Of a stretch of 64,000 nucleotides of DNA, positions 12,036-24,437 are shown piece after piece. Source of the stretch: Cladobotryum mycophilum. Lineage: Eukaryota; Ascomycota; Sordariomycetes; Hypocreales; Hypocreaceae. The notes below the pieces were generated by a model, which worked only from the letters and a program-made list of their open reading frames with translations, made no database searches and was not told where the DNA came from. The stretch is from positions 620,001 through 684,000 of the forward strand of contig CM071590.1 in assembly GCA_036429605.1 (NCBI GenBank), written 5' to 3'. The position numbers were made by a program, and so were the translations under genes. Positions within the stretch are counted from its first letter, which is position 1. Every line of letters starts with the position of its first letter.

Positions 12036-13525
12036 AAAAAGTGCTTTTGCGTCGTAGAATATGCCATCAACAATAGCTTCCAGGCAAACTGAATGAATAG
12101 GACGACACGATGCCTATTGCTTGCATAGATACCGGACTAGTTATGCTAGAAATATAATTACAAGAGTCTTTCCTTTCACAATCATGCCCTCATTCACTGT
12201 ACCATTCCCCACACATTTCTTCTCGAAGACAGATCCTGGAATGCTATGACTTACATAGCGAACCAAGGCTACCTCGTGTTGTTTTAGGTAGACACAACTA
12301 CCAGATTCCATAATAGTTTCGGTCACCTTGTCATCATTTGATCAATATGAACAGTGGGGACTTGATGCAAACCCTCATCAAGAGTCGGATCCATGAGTGC
12401 GAGAGAATGATAGTTGAGCCTGGCAAATAAACATTGCACATCCTCCATTATGGGAGCCATTGTAGTTCTCGCCCACGAGGAAAAGATTAATGAAAGAAGA
12501 AACACTTGAAACCATATGAAGTGCCGTAGGCTCGAGAGCGCGGTTCGGTAGCTTTGTGGTCCTGCAATCCATGGATCGTTGGCACAAGTACGAAGCCCTT
12601 CACTTTCTAGGGGGTGTTGAATACAGGGTTGCTTGCAGTGCAACGTCATCCATGCAACCAACCGCTACACAGGTGTGCATGACTCACAAATGGTCACTAT
12701 TATTATTGTCCATCGTTGATTATCCATGACGCCGACGAACATCGTTCCGAATTATGTCGTTCCATTGAATAGAAAACGCTTCACCTCCAATGTTTGCTGC
12801 GGTAAAGCTTAGCCTCCCAGTACGACTTGAATCTAGACCCGAAAGACATCATCACGTCCACTAGCATCATACTCTCGCCTATGTTGGTATAGGTTCTAAG
12901 CCCTGACCCAGGCCACGAGACCGCCCAGCCGTTCAACAGTAGGTAAGGCAACTGATGGTCAGTATTTTCGATGCAAGCCGTGTCAAGGAAGGCTATGCAT
13001 TCGAGAACCCTACAGAGTATTACACCAATTTGAGTGGCTTTTGAGACGTCTTCCCACTCTTCCGTGGCAGGGGACATATGTTATGCAGAGTTTGGAGGAA
13101 ACCGGCCTGCACCAGTCTTCAGTCCGCAGTATGGAGGAATTGTCGCAGCCGAAGTCACCAATCGCGGTCTCATACCGCTGTCACTTCCATCTGAGACAGC
13201 TGAGAGCTTTGATTCACTTCTCCGTGCGTCTGTTCGAATTATGCTGGTGCCGGCAGAGGAGGCTCAGCGACAACACGAGGGCTGGACCGGACGCGTCGAT
13301 GGCAGTAGCTACCTACACTTTATCGGCAGGGATTACAATATTAGACAGATATACGATTCATATTCTGCCTAAATAGTACCGAGGGTAGCTGGGAAACTGC
13401 CAAAGAAGGGAATGAAGTGAGGTTCAGGATTTGCAGCAAATAGATCGATTCTTGTCTATATCTACATCAATAAATAGAATCCGTTAGATTACAGCGTCAT
13501 ATGTATGACTTGTTAAGAAAGATTC
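12036..13525. other. Intergenic stretch with weak open frames
   Basis: Two overlapping, oppositely oriented frames, 12781-13077 (minus, ATG start, 98 aa) and 13034-13372 (plus), have protein-like composition but no recognisable motif, and they overlap head to head. At most one can be real. I cannot support either as a gene. Confidence 0.3.
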
Positions 13526-16500
13526 TCAGCTCCTTTCCTTTAGTGGCATGTTCTTGATCGTGATTGAAAGTTTGTGAAAGTCTTCGCCCCAAATCTCTTT
13601 CGTCACCGTTTCATCCAGGAAGCTGTAGAAATGATTCCGGTCAGGACCGGGTGCTGCTCCATCCCATTGATTCAAGGTACTCTGCGCCAGCTTTGCTCCG
13701 GTGCATAGCGAGATGAGGACAAAAGGAACATCCTTCCAGTGCTCGAGTTCTTCGGCGCCAGGTGCATTTCCTGACTTTGTCTTGTGCCAATTTTCCGGAC
13801 GCAAGGTATCTGTTGTCTTTTTTACATTGACAGTACCAGTTTTGATCTAGAGACATTAGCATGCACAGAATAAAGTACCCCATTGTCTATGAAGGTGCTA
13901 TTATAGAATCACCATACCTGCACCGCACAAAGAATCTTTTTGTGTTGAGTCCAGCCCACCGAACCGAGCTGCGGTTGAGCGTTGTTCGCCTCCAAGATAA
14001 ACATGAGATCCGGGCCCGCTAATTTACTGGGGAACAAAAAGGTAGAAACAGAGTCCTTTCCGGCGGTGCGATATTGCTTCATCCACTCCCATACGTTGTG
14101 TACGCCGTCATACCCATAGTGTATGCGCAGTCCGGGGAGCACAAAGTCGCCGATATTGATCAAAGAACTAAGTTCATAACGCTGGCCATTGTGCAGATAA
14201 TAAGATTTTGAGAGTTCTAATAATAATGAATGTCTTTGTTTAGCCTTGGAGAAAAGACTGGTTGCTGGTGGCGGACGTAGCAACATATGAAAAGTCTTTG
14301 GAAGTTATTGTTAGTATTAATGAGAGAGGAGGTATGGACAACTAACCCCTGCTATGAACCATTCTACAGCCTTTCCAAACATGCTCTGCACCTCATAGTC
14401 ATCCTGTGTATGGATCAGTGACTCAAGTAGAATTTGTTCATAGTCTTCCTGGCCATGGTGGCTAAGAAGGTGTTCCATGATGGCATGAATGGCCACTGGT
14501 TCAGACAATATCGATGAGAGCTTGCCATCCTCGCGCTCTTTCACAAAAGCAAACCCTTCAGTAACAAGTTGAGCAGATTTCTTATGCAACAGAATTGACG
14601 GACGGCTCATGACCTCCGCTCTAAATGCCATTCGATAGAGGTCCATGACGAGATCCATCTGCCCTCGCTCTTTCATACGATTCATTTGTCGCATTAATGC
14701 GGTAATAGTCATGTCCCACGTATCTTGACTTGCTTGTTGAATCCATTTTTCGATACCGGCCAATGTACCATTAGTCAGTGGATGGCTGGCATGTTGAAAG
14801 GCAATTCGCTCAATATACGAGGTTGACCAACGATATCGTCCACGAAGGCGCCTGCTATAGGCACATATGAGCCTACGGATATAGATCTTGCGTAGTTCGT
14901 TGCGGAGCTGATCAGTCCTTTCTAAATAAGCGTCTATACTAACAGTATGCATTGAGAAGATTTGGACAATGTGTTCCATTATCTGGCCTGTAGTCGTTCC
15001 GCTATATTCAGCGAGCAATTCTATTAGCTGATGAACACCTATGAAGCACTCAACATCACGAGTACCATTTGGACTCCAGCTTTGAATGTAGTTAAAGACC
15101 CGGACTAGAAATGGAGATATGTCCGCTTGATCGAGAACGATACTGAGTGGTGAGTTACATTCCACATCCCCCAGTCGTACAGCTGCTGCTATTGATAATT
15201 GAGTAAGAAGTTGAAGGATACAATCCATGTTTTGGACATGTAATGGCTCCAGTATCCAGTTTGGTATGCATGTAAGAGGCTCAATAAGGCCACCCTGTGC
15301 GAGTATATCGCTAGAGCGATCCATTATTCTTCCACTCTTACTCAGAAAGGGATATGTCTTCCCAGCTTGCTGCTGCCCATCTTTAAGTCGATGAATTCCC
15401 CCGTTTTTCAAAGTTTGTATCTCTACATCTTCGGACAATATCCCCGTAACATGGTCACTATAGAGTTGCCAAAACTCGGAGTCGCTGGAAACCAGTGGGA
15501 AACTGTGATGTACACAATGATTCTCCCATTTCCGTGGTGCAATATCATCGGTGAAGATCCCCTTGAGAGTTATTTCAAGTAAGCTGGTCATTTTGCCGAC
15601 GTCCATTGCAGTGCCGGAAAACAACAATATAGGGTCAATTGGCGGGTCGGACTCGTCAGATTCCACCAGTGATGTTGCGTAGAGTGTCACGACGGAACCG
15701 TAGATGCTGTCGAGTATTTCCGAAGCTCTGGGGCATTTTAGTGCCGTTTGTGCCTCGTCCATGCAGATATAAAAGCGACCATCCATGTATTGAGGACTGT
15801 GCGGTGTCGATTTTATCTCATTCCAGCAGGTGTGCATCATAGCCGTTGATATGTGACCAATGCTTTTGTAGTCGTCTTCGACGTTTGGATGGCACTCATC
15901 TCCAAGACCCATCTCATGGCCAAGGCGTAGAAGGCGATATAGTGCCTCAAATGGATCATGATCAACACACCAAGTTTGAAACCGCAACCAGTCTCGAGGT
16001 GTAGCACAGGGCCATCTCCGGATGAAAAGATAGAGCATAGCAAAACGTGCTGTGAAGATTGGTTCTGATAGTTCGCCGTAGTCGCTTGAACTATTTTTTG
16101 GCTTCGGGCCATTAGTGAAATACGTGTAAGTGTCTCTAGAGCCGAATATACGTTGGGGATCTAGGACATTTTCTTCAGTGGAAGCAGGATGGTGTAAAGG
16201 TTCAAGATTAGGCGAGAGCAAATAGAACCCCCATCGTTGGCATAGCAAATCAAATAATTGCTTCGTCTTTCCTGTCCCTGCCGCAGAAAACAAGATGTGC
16301 ACTGCCGCTGGGACGTGGGTGTGGCTGTAAAAATCGTCTTGAAGGTCATCGTGAACCAAATTATCATGGGCTTCGATGTTCAAGATAAGCTGACAATTAC
16401 GAACCTGCTCCTTGACCTCAGACACGTACGAGACTGGAGCCAGATCTATGTAAGATTGGCTGAGACGCACCCATGTTCCTCGTATGTAAAGGCAGAGTCC

Positions 16501-17115
16501 ACGTTCCAGAGGAAATTGACCGTCACGCTCTTTAGATTTCAGATCTCGAGTCCATTCATGTACTGGTCGGATATCAGCATATCACGTAATGAGTATTGAA
16601 TGCAATGAATCATAAAACTCACTGAGACCGCTTCTTTCCAGGGCGCTGCGAGTCTCCTGAAGCTGAGCCGTGAACAAACTCCTGAACATGCCCAGTTCTG
16701 GCCTATATAACCCACAGTTTCCAACCCCCTTGTCTATAAAGGTCTCAAATTCTGCCAAGCTGATCATTTCTTCATTGGGGAATTTGCGACGATAGATTTC
16801 CACAAAGCCATTGCTCAAAGTGAGCCTTGAGTCGCAAACATAGCGTATGAAGGTTTCAGGTTCAGTTCCAAATATCTCCCATAATATTCTTCCCAGGGTC
16901 CCAACAAAAAGCTTAGAGAAGGCGGCTAGAGCGTGGGCTCGTCCTTGATAGAAAGCTGTATCATTGAGAAGGAGAGGCAGATGTCTCCACTCCTTGACAA
17001 ACCCTTCATCTTCAAGAGACGACGGTAGATTGTAAACAGGCAGATTTTGGACTTGTGCCGCTCTCTGACTGTATCGCTCATTAAAATATCTCAGATATTT
17101 AGCATCATCACCCAT
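13526..17115 (-). CDS. P-loop NTPase plus PD-(D/E)XK-like nuclease, Crinkler/CR-effector-like architecture, 1135 aa
   Basis: Four exons: 16623-17115, 14347-16562, 13918-14295 and 13526-13846, all phases consistent. The N-terminal 200 residues are helical and unrecognised. At about residues 256-264 lies a Walker A, FSAAGTGKT. A Walker B, YICMDEAQTAL, and a sensor-like strand, ILLFSGTAM, follow at the spacing of an ATPase. A long helical middle leads to a C-terminal domain with GPDLMF and, after a variable loop, ILCAVQIKTG. This D...QxK pattern is that of a restriction-endonuclease-fold (PD-(D/E)XK) nuclease, with Gln replacing the second acidic residue. NTPase plus such a nuclease is the architecture described for eukaryotic CR/Crinkler-type proteins, thought to have come from mobile elements. 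No secretion signal or LxLFLAK-like header is visible, so an intracellular role is likely. Domain calls are by eye. Confidence 0.6.
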
Positions 17116-17329
17116 CTTGGAATCTAGCAGTAACGGCGATAGTGTGTTGGAAGGGGGTGAACAACGCTGTGTTGTTCACAAGCGGGGAAGATGCATGTTT
17201 CAGACGCGTTCCAAGGGTTCATTTCATCTCGCTGTTGGTCATTCATGTCACCGATTTCTACCGAATCACGTGATGTGACATTGTCAGGCAACTTTTGTTA
17301 TATCGAGATCGGGTAATCCAGAGCAGGAT

Positions 17330-17695
17330 ATGGCACTCACTGACATTGGCGAAGAGCCGGATGATAGAATTCCTCCGCCAATACCCCCTCAGTCCGTGTC
17401 CTAGACAAACGAGGGGGAGACTGTGCGACGCACCGCCTACCCATCAGCCATCCATTCGCCTACCCTGGAGCGCGTCGCTCAATTCGCCAGGCTTTTTGGG
17501 GAGTGTGGCTTAATCATGTTCTTGATTAACATGGCCTTCAATCCATCACTCACCAAGACAATGCTCACCTTCTCCATTACAGTGGTTCGATTTGCTCTTG
17601 CAGTCAGTCTTGTGTGTACACGTATGGCAGCGTTAAGTTGGACAACGATTGTTATAATATTCTGTAATCTCGGGTGGTGGAAGATTATTTATTGA
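17330..17695 (+). pseudogene. Possible broken small gene, in-frame TAG
   Basis: From an ATG at 17330 the frame reads 24 codons, with an acidic then proline-rich start (MALTDIGEEPDDR, PPPIPPQ), stops at TAG (17402-17404), and continues open in the same frame to a TGA at 17693-17695. The second part includes a hydrophobic stretch (IMFLINMAF, then SITVVRFALAVSLV) that could be a membrane segment. TAG would be a single C-to-T change from CAG. It is divergent from the NTPase-nuclease gene, with about 215 bp between starts. The family is unknown. Confidence 0.35.
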
Positions 17696-20600
17696 CCGAA
17701 ACATAGACTCTCAATCTCCAATTTTGCCCCGAAGAAACAGTGGGAGCATATAACCTATCAAATCAGAGCTGTCGATAGTTACAAATAGGTAGATGGGGAA
17801 TCCGAAGAACAGGAACAACGATGATCAGCATGAGCCAAGGCCAGCCTCAAACTCCCGTCAACAGGCGCAGGCTTGTAGTCTGTCCCAGAAACACAATTTG
17901 AACCTGAGCCGGTAGGACAGGCGTCTAAAAGAGCTCAATGTGAAGCTCCCGGTGAGCAGGCGACTTTGCACCGCCTACTATCGCTCAAAGTAGGTTCCCA
18001 TGTCCTCTAGCTCCTTCAGATGAGAAATTCGACAATGTATGGCTATGTCTGAACTTGATGAGACATTAATGTGACCTAGACGCCTTGTCCCGTCATCGAA
18101 AAAGGCCTAGAACAAGTGTTATGTGTATCCGCACTGCAACCATAACGGGAAGTATGTGCTTGATGCGCATGTTTGACTCTTCCCCCAGAAAGGCGTCAGA
18201 GAAAGACGTGTTGAGGCCGTTGCTAAGCGGCAGAGAACATCCATGAGGGGGGAAATAGATGCATGAGAAATGTCAGCTTGTTTTCATTTCGGGGGAATAC
18301 AACAAGTCACAGAAGCTACATGTGTTTGTGTCTACTCACCATGGCAAATGTTGTCTCTACAATGTGTGGGTGTTCATCTTCAGCCGCCGTTTATTAATTT
18401 GCCAGATCCAAATCCTTGTCGCATGTGATAGACTATTAATGAACAATGAGCTTAGTGTTTTAAGTACAATCGGTCAACATGAAATGCGCCTATTCGTATT
18501 ATTCATGACGACAACACTCGCCAACGCACAATGTCCATCAGATAGTTGCACATGTCTCTACCATTGCATCGGTTAGGCCACCCCGCTCATCGAATTCTGA
18601 TGATTTTGCTATGACAATTGTGGCGTGATGTGATGTGATGTCTGGAATCATTGGCCATCACGAAACTGATGACGAACCCCAACCTCAACACCCCCGCAAG
18701 CAGCTGGTCACCGATCCTACCGGCCACTAGCTTCTCTCGACCCTCAGTGTGGATCAAACTGTTGAAACGGTTAAGCCTATGTGACGCGTAGCATGAGGAG
18801 ACCTCGAATAAGCGCCCGTAGACTGGTTAGGCCCGCATGGTGAATCAACCTACCGGGCCGTCCCGTTACTGTCATGGTGTTTTACACTGCGAACTGATTC
18901 GTATGAATGAATGAATGAATGATTGCAAACGCAACGCTCGAGGAGAAGTGAGAGTAGCAAGGGCTATTGTTTACGAACTGTAGAGCAATTTAAAGAGTCT
19001 TGAAGGAGTGAGGACTGCAATACCGGCCTTGAGCTGAGAGTGTACAATTGTTGCCCCATCGAAGCGAGCAAAGAGAGGAGAGGGTAGGAATTAATTTACG
19101 CGGCAGCTGAGGGGTAAACACCAAGACCCGGCGGGGCACCGTGGTCGCCTATGGGTGGCCTCTCAAGGTTCTTCTTTGCAGGCAAACGACTCTCTTCGGT
19201 GTATTGAACAGGTCATCTTATATGAGAAAATAAGCACTCCCATGTCGGTGATTGGATCGACAGATGCACCCTGTTGATGCAATGCCAACATCTCAACGTT
19301 TATGATGTAAGATGGACGCTGTGCAGTGGCAAGGGTACGATGATGAGAGTTCCAACTGGGCATGGTATGATACATCAGGAATCCCATATTCTTGCATACG
19401 CGACGCATGCATACTACATCGCCGACTGGTGTTACTCGATATGACTCGTCTGCAACATAGATGAGTAAATAGTTATTTCTATGATTGATCAGATGTACTA
19501 GCAAGGGCATGTTTGCAAGTCCTGGCAGACCTCCAAGACAATAGTTCATCGTTCCTCCTCAATTCTTGCTTCTTATAGGCTGTTTGGGATTGTGGAGTGG
19601 GATTGGTGTAACCATACCAGGCACCCATGACGGTGGACTACATGCAACTCACCCCATTCGGAACGACTCGCTTAAACACGCGTTTGATGTCTCTATACAC
19701 AAGAAGTACATGCTTCGTTCCATTTGCTAGCATTGACGCAATCACCATTGACAATCACCATTGGCAATTACAGCACAAAATGCCAATGTGCAATGCAACA
19801 CATAGCCCCCTTCATATGTTCGACAACCAATCTGATATGAGATGCCCATTGAAGGCTACCTTGTGTGACTCAACCACTGTCTATAGACTCGTTGCGTACA
19901 TATTACTCGGCCAATCAATGACGCGCTCGGCACATCACTGATCGCTTCAGGAGTCAACTTTCGAATCAGCCGCTGTTCAGCTGCATTGTCTTCTCGGTCG
20001 GCCCTCACAGTCATTCTTCATTGGGCCACAGACGTTCTCAAGAACCGTGAACCTCTCATTAGCACACCATCTTGCTATGAAAGGAGGGGGAAATGGTGTT
20101 GATGACGCTATTCGCGACCGTAATGACGGGGAGATCTACAAACACGTATGGCGACAGCTTTACTCCACGACTACTTGCTTGGGTTTCGAGAAATAGACAG
20201 TAGACGAGTTGCTGAACTGAAAATGCTGTCTATTATCCAGTCCAGACTGAGACTTGGATTGTGCCATACGTTGGCAAAATGATGACTATGCGTGGCAACG
20301 GCAAGTCTCCTTACTTGACTGGCAGTTGGATCATTCTGCTTGGAGCTCTAGGTAAAGCTGTTTTGTTTCCATGTGAGGTTTCGCCTCCTTGCGAATCTGA
20401 ATTTCATGCCCAAAATCGGTAACCAGCGCGAAGTGGTGGGAGATTTGCATGTAGCTGAAAGGCTCATGTGTGAATGGTGCCTTGGGTTTACACGTTGTTT
20501 CGCAGGTACTGTTATGCACTGCCCTTTGATCATATTTGTCCATTCACATGTGAATGCGTCTGTATTGTGCCATGGATGGACGACCCAGTAGAGGGGAAAT
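17696..20600. other. Gene-poor stretch
   Basis: About 2.9 kb without a supported gene. It holds a short GAAT microsatellite at about 18903-18923 and GTGAT repeats near 18627. Frames at 18259-18576, 19163-19549 and 19627-19941 show neither family motifs nor plausible starts. Confidence 0.5.
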
Positions 20601-20619
20601 TTACATATATAAACCCCCT
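20592..20619 (+). promoter_or_regulatory. TATA box with flanking STRE-like elements
   Basis: TATATAAA at 20606-20613, about 112 bp before the ATG at 20725, is flanked by AGGGG (20592-20596) and CCCCT (20615-20619), the stress-response element core bound by Msn2/4-type factors. Pyrimidine-rich and CAA-rich leader sequence follows. This suggests a strongly transcribed, possibly stress-regulated gene. The role is inferred from motifs only. Confidence 0.5.
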
Positions 20620-20724
20620 CGAGTCGCTCCTCATCTTCTCTATCCAGCCTCTCAACAAACACACTTCAATCAAGCAACACTCAACAACTTTTCAATTAGC
20701 CTCACCGCTTCAACAACAACAATC

Positions 20725-21078
20725 ATGCCTCAATTCAAAGCTCTCTACCAGCGCTTCAGCACCCAGCTCGGCTCCAAGCAGCCCGACGCTCTCGACGGCC
20801 ACTTCTCCCCCGGCGTCGAAGTCCTCTACAAGGGAGAGAAGAAGGCCGAGGGCATCCCCGCCCTGAAGGCCCTTTTCAGCGAGGAGTGGGCAAGATCCAA
20901 TGCCAACGTCCAGGTCAAGGACATCAAGGAGCTCCCTGAGGAGGACGCCGTCCAGATCAAGGCGGTCGACACCTCCATCGGCAACACCGTGTACACCACC
21001 ACCTATTACTACACCAACGAGGGTGGGGAGTGGAAGATTTCCAAGCTGGATTCCGACTACGACTTGGCCAAGAACTGA
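20725..21078 (+). CDS. Small NTF2/SnoaL-like protein, 117 aa
   Basis: Single-exon gene with very strong codon bias toward C-ending codons, in contrast to its surroundings, and a clear TATA box, so it is probably highly expressed. The start is the ATG at 20725 in the context AATCATGCC; an upstream in-frame extension lacks an ATG near the expected leader. The protein MPQFKALYQRFSTQ... shows the alpha + beta pattern of an NTF2-like/SnoaL fold: two N-terminal helices, a helix around LFSEEW, then strands with alternating residues (TVYTTTYYYT and EWKISKLDSDYDL). Members of this fold serve as small-molecule isomerases, hydratases or binding proteins. No catalytic residues can be assigned. Confidence 0.7.
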   Translation: MPQFKALYQRFSTQLGSKQPDALDGHFSPGVEVLYKGEKKAEGIPALKALFSEEWARSNANVQVKDIKELPEEDAVQIKAVDTSIGNTVYTTTYYYTNEGGEWKISKLDSDYDLAKN

Positions 21079-21853
21079 GAGGGCCCTTTTGTCTGGCTTC
21101 ATTGCCAAGAGGTTGACTCATATGGACGGGATCGCACCTATTAGGGTGCTTAGTCGATGTAGATAGCAAACAAAAGGAGGATATACAATAAAACTGGACT
21201 TGTCCAAATGATGCGCCTCGTAGAATGTGATTTTACATGCTTGACCGTGCTGTTTGCTCTGACCTGATTGATTGCTGGCAAATAGCCTCTCCGAATTACA
21301 ATGTTCGCAGTCCAAATCTATTAGGCTCTTGGAGCTCCTTCTCCTACAGGTAAAACATTCGCATGTCCCGCTTAGCTCATCCCGCCATACCATCCCTTTG
21401 CCCGGCACCGCCATCTCCAAACCGATGAGCTACACAATACAACCCATACCAACCAAGTGAGCACACCTTAAGCTCTTAACGAAGCATACTAAACTAAAGT
21501 GGATGTTCGGGTAAAGAACTGGCCCCGCCTTGAGCTCGTTCCCCTCGCGCTCTCCGATCCTAGACCCTTGCCAACGTGCCTTACCAGGGTGCCCTTGTCG
21601 ATCTCCAGGTCCGAATGTGTGTTCCAACGGTTAACAAACAAAATATGTGTCAGCGATGGTTCAAAAGTTTGCTGCGATGGAAGTAAGAGACTTTGAATTG
21701 GATATGCTACCTGCATGGCCACCCACACGCCCATAAAGTCATCATTTGTAACATACTATGAACACTCTGTAGCACATTTCGAAACAACAATAACAACAAC
21801 AATGCTGTGAACAACTTGTACAAGTAAAATCAGAAATGTAGCACCACATGCCC
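21079..21853. other. Intergenic region
   Basis: 3' flank of the SnoaL-like gene and of the helicase remnant (convergent). No supported gene. Confidence 0.5.
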
Positions 21854-24437
21854 CTACTTCTTCCACCAGCCCTTCCAAGCCGCAATCGCTTTTTGCTTCT
21901 CGTCCTGATCTTCCGCCTTGGCCGTTTCCGCCTTACCTGATTTGAGTCGATAAACAGGCCAACCCGATGCCATGAAGAAATGCAGTCCCGAGATTCTCGC
22001 ATCCGCCGCGTGGCGATTCAATGCATTGCCATCCACGTCAAGCTCATCCCCAGTCAACATCTTTGGCCAGCGGGACTCTTCGCCAGCGAGAACGCAGGGT
22101 CGGAGGTCATTATCCCAGATCGAATATAGGTCGGGACGGGTCATTCTGCTGGCTTCGTTTACGGCTATTCCCTCTGCTCGTGACAGCCACGCGCAGTAAG
22201 GTTGTTTGGCAGCCTGCGACGGTGTCGTGCAAACAAAGTCTGCAGCGGTCAAGACAATGTCCATCAGTGCCGTGATCTGCTTTTCATCCAGAACTGCGCC
22301 TGCGTTGTATTCCGTCCGGGTAATCTTGCCCCGAGCGACGTTGCGAATCCGTTGAATCGACTCCATTTGATCCAATTTGTCTTGTAGAAAGTGTAGGGTA
22401 GGGCTATCGTCTGTGTCGAGCTCTCTGACGGAGGGTGAGCGAAGCAGCATGAGTAACCAATATGCCAGCGAAAGGTGCAGCTTCCATGGTGACGGATGCC
22501 AGCAGTTACCCGGGTTAGCCAAGTCTCCAATACTGGGATTCTCCAGAAGCTTCTGAAATGCTGCGATCTCGTCCTCAATGCTATAGCCACGAACGACGAC
22601 CAGTCTTTGGGTACTGCCTCGAGCAGCGACTCGCGTCATCAACGTATCCAGACGATGTGCGAATTTGTTCACGGCAGCATTGCCAGGTGCACTGCAGTAC
22701 ATGTAGCCGATGCTACTTCTCATCCCCAGCGTAACGATGGCGAGAGCCGTTGGCTTTCCCGAAGAAGGTAACTGGCATTCCAAATTAGCTGACTGCTCAA
22801 AGCCAAATGGGGAGAAGAGTATCTCTTAGACTGGTAGACTTACTCTGGTGATGAGTGACAGGCCAAGAGGGCGGTTGGTGAAATATGTGAGGAATCTGTC
22901 ATGGTCCTCTTCGAGTACCTCCTCCATCAGAGCATCCACGTACTGCTGAGACCCGAGACTGAACACATTCTGCGATGGAAGAGTGGACATTTGTGACACG
23001 CCATTATCAAGTTGCTGGCTATGGGTCACCAGAGTTTCATAGAACCCGTTGCCTCGTAGGAGATCTCGGTGCAGACTCATTCTGTATCTCGTGTCTTCAG
23101 GAATGGTGCTAACTGGGCTAGCAGTTCCGTCGGCCTCTTCCTCAACTCGTGGCTTCGCATTAGGATGGAACCTGCATACGGCATCAACCTTGCGTGTATA
23201 GTCGCTCAGATCAAGATCGAAGAGAAGCGCCACGCGGTTCTAACGCGCGTTGCTTTCGTTTAGTGCCGCATTGGCGGTTTGATGATCAGGGAAGGTTCTA
23301 ATCTCAAAGCCGTGGCCTTGCTTGCTATCCTCGGGACGGCGAACATAGAGGACAAGGTCGTTTGGTGTCAAGGAATGCTTGGCTATGGCGCCTATTTTGC
23401 TTGGAGACATCTCCAGCTTTGCCTCCCATCTAGCAGAGGGCTCTTTATCCGATTGCTTGTAGAGACCAAGCATACAGCCCCCAAGTGTGGCAAGGCGACT
23501 CAGGGCGGGATCGAACGACTTCTTGAAACTATTGGTAAGAGGAATGATGACGAAGAATGCATCTGCCAAGTCTGGGCATTTGACGAAATAAGCGTGAAGT
23601 TTCTGGTCGGCAATCTGTCCAGCGGCCTTTACTACCCACATGACATCTTGAACTTGGGATTGTGTCATGACGGCTAGGTGAGAGTTGTCATCATCGTACG
23701 CGAAGGCTGCCCTGTATAAAGGGCCCTTGATATCGTCGTGCATCTCGTGGTAGCGTGCCTCGTCCCAATAGTGGGCTGTGCCATAAGGATAACTAAATGG
23801 AGAGGGCAACTTTTCTTCACACCATCTGGCTGATGTATGTTGAGGAAGGCCTGGGACGACGAAACTAAATTTTTTCATCTGCAGAATATCCAAGAACGCC
23901 ACGTCATCGACAATTTCTTCGTTCAGGTTGAGCCACCCGTTGCTAGGGTGATTAGGGTTATGGAAAGGCATTCCGAAACGATCGACGCGAACGGGCCCTT
24001 TGACAGAGACTTCTAAGAGAGAGAGGTCTTTGTTTGTTGCAAAACGCCTCCGAAGAAAGTGAGGCAGGGGAATCACTGTAGGTGTGATGGACCCTCGCGG
24101 GAACCGAAGAGTGATTCTGGTGGCGGCGGTAGGTATGATGGGATCATTGGTCGTTCGATCCACTGCAGCACCATCAGCTCCTTTCTTAGATGGCAAGTGG
24201 ATCGTGAGAAGAAATAAGGAAGATACACTTACCCTTGTGGCATATGCCAAAGCCCTTGGCCTCGTTGCCTGAGTCGATTGGGAACTCGAACCCGACTCCC
24301 AAGAAAGAGGATGCATCAGCCGGTTTGGCTGATATGAGAGAGATTGGGAAATCTGAGCCCGTACCCAGATTCTCCCCGCCAATGATGGCGTCGTACGCGC
24401 CGCCGACGAAAAGGGCGCATTGCTTGGCCCAACTCAT
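21854..24437 (-). pseudogene. SF1 (NAM7/DNA2-like) helicase remnant, truncated and inactive-looking
   Basis: Three exons: 24233-24437, 22844-24180 and 21854-22771, with good splice sites, giving 819 residues interrupted by TAG at 23240-23242 (between SNAR and NRVALLFDLDL). The helicase part starts in exon 3. The Walker A position reads RLPSSGKPTA where active relatives have GPPGTGKT, so the Mg-binding Thr is Pro. Motif Ia is recognisable (YCSAPGNAAVNKF). The Walker B position is VNEAS, with Asn for the catalytic Asp. The frame ends soon after SGWPVYRL with a Lys/Ala-rich tail, so the second RecA domain is missing. Loss of both ATPase motifs, a nonsense codon and truncation all indicate a decayed gene. 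The intact N-terminal domain could be kept for another role, but the stop argues against that. Confidence 0.65.

Noticed and set aside
13034..13372. 112-codon plus-strand frame with protein-like composition
   Set aside because: Starts at GTG, overlaps an opposite ATG-started frame, no motif; cannot be distinguished from chance.
20710..21108. 132-codon minus-strand frame
   Set aside because: Antisense shadow of the highly biased SnoaL-like gene; open because of strong codon bias.
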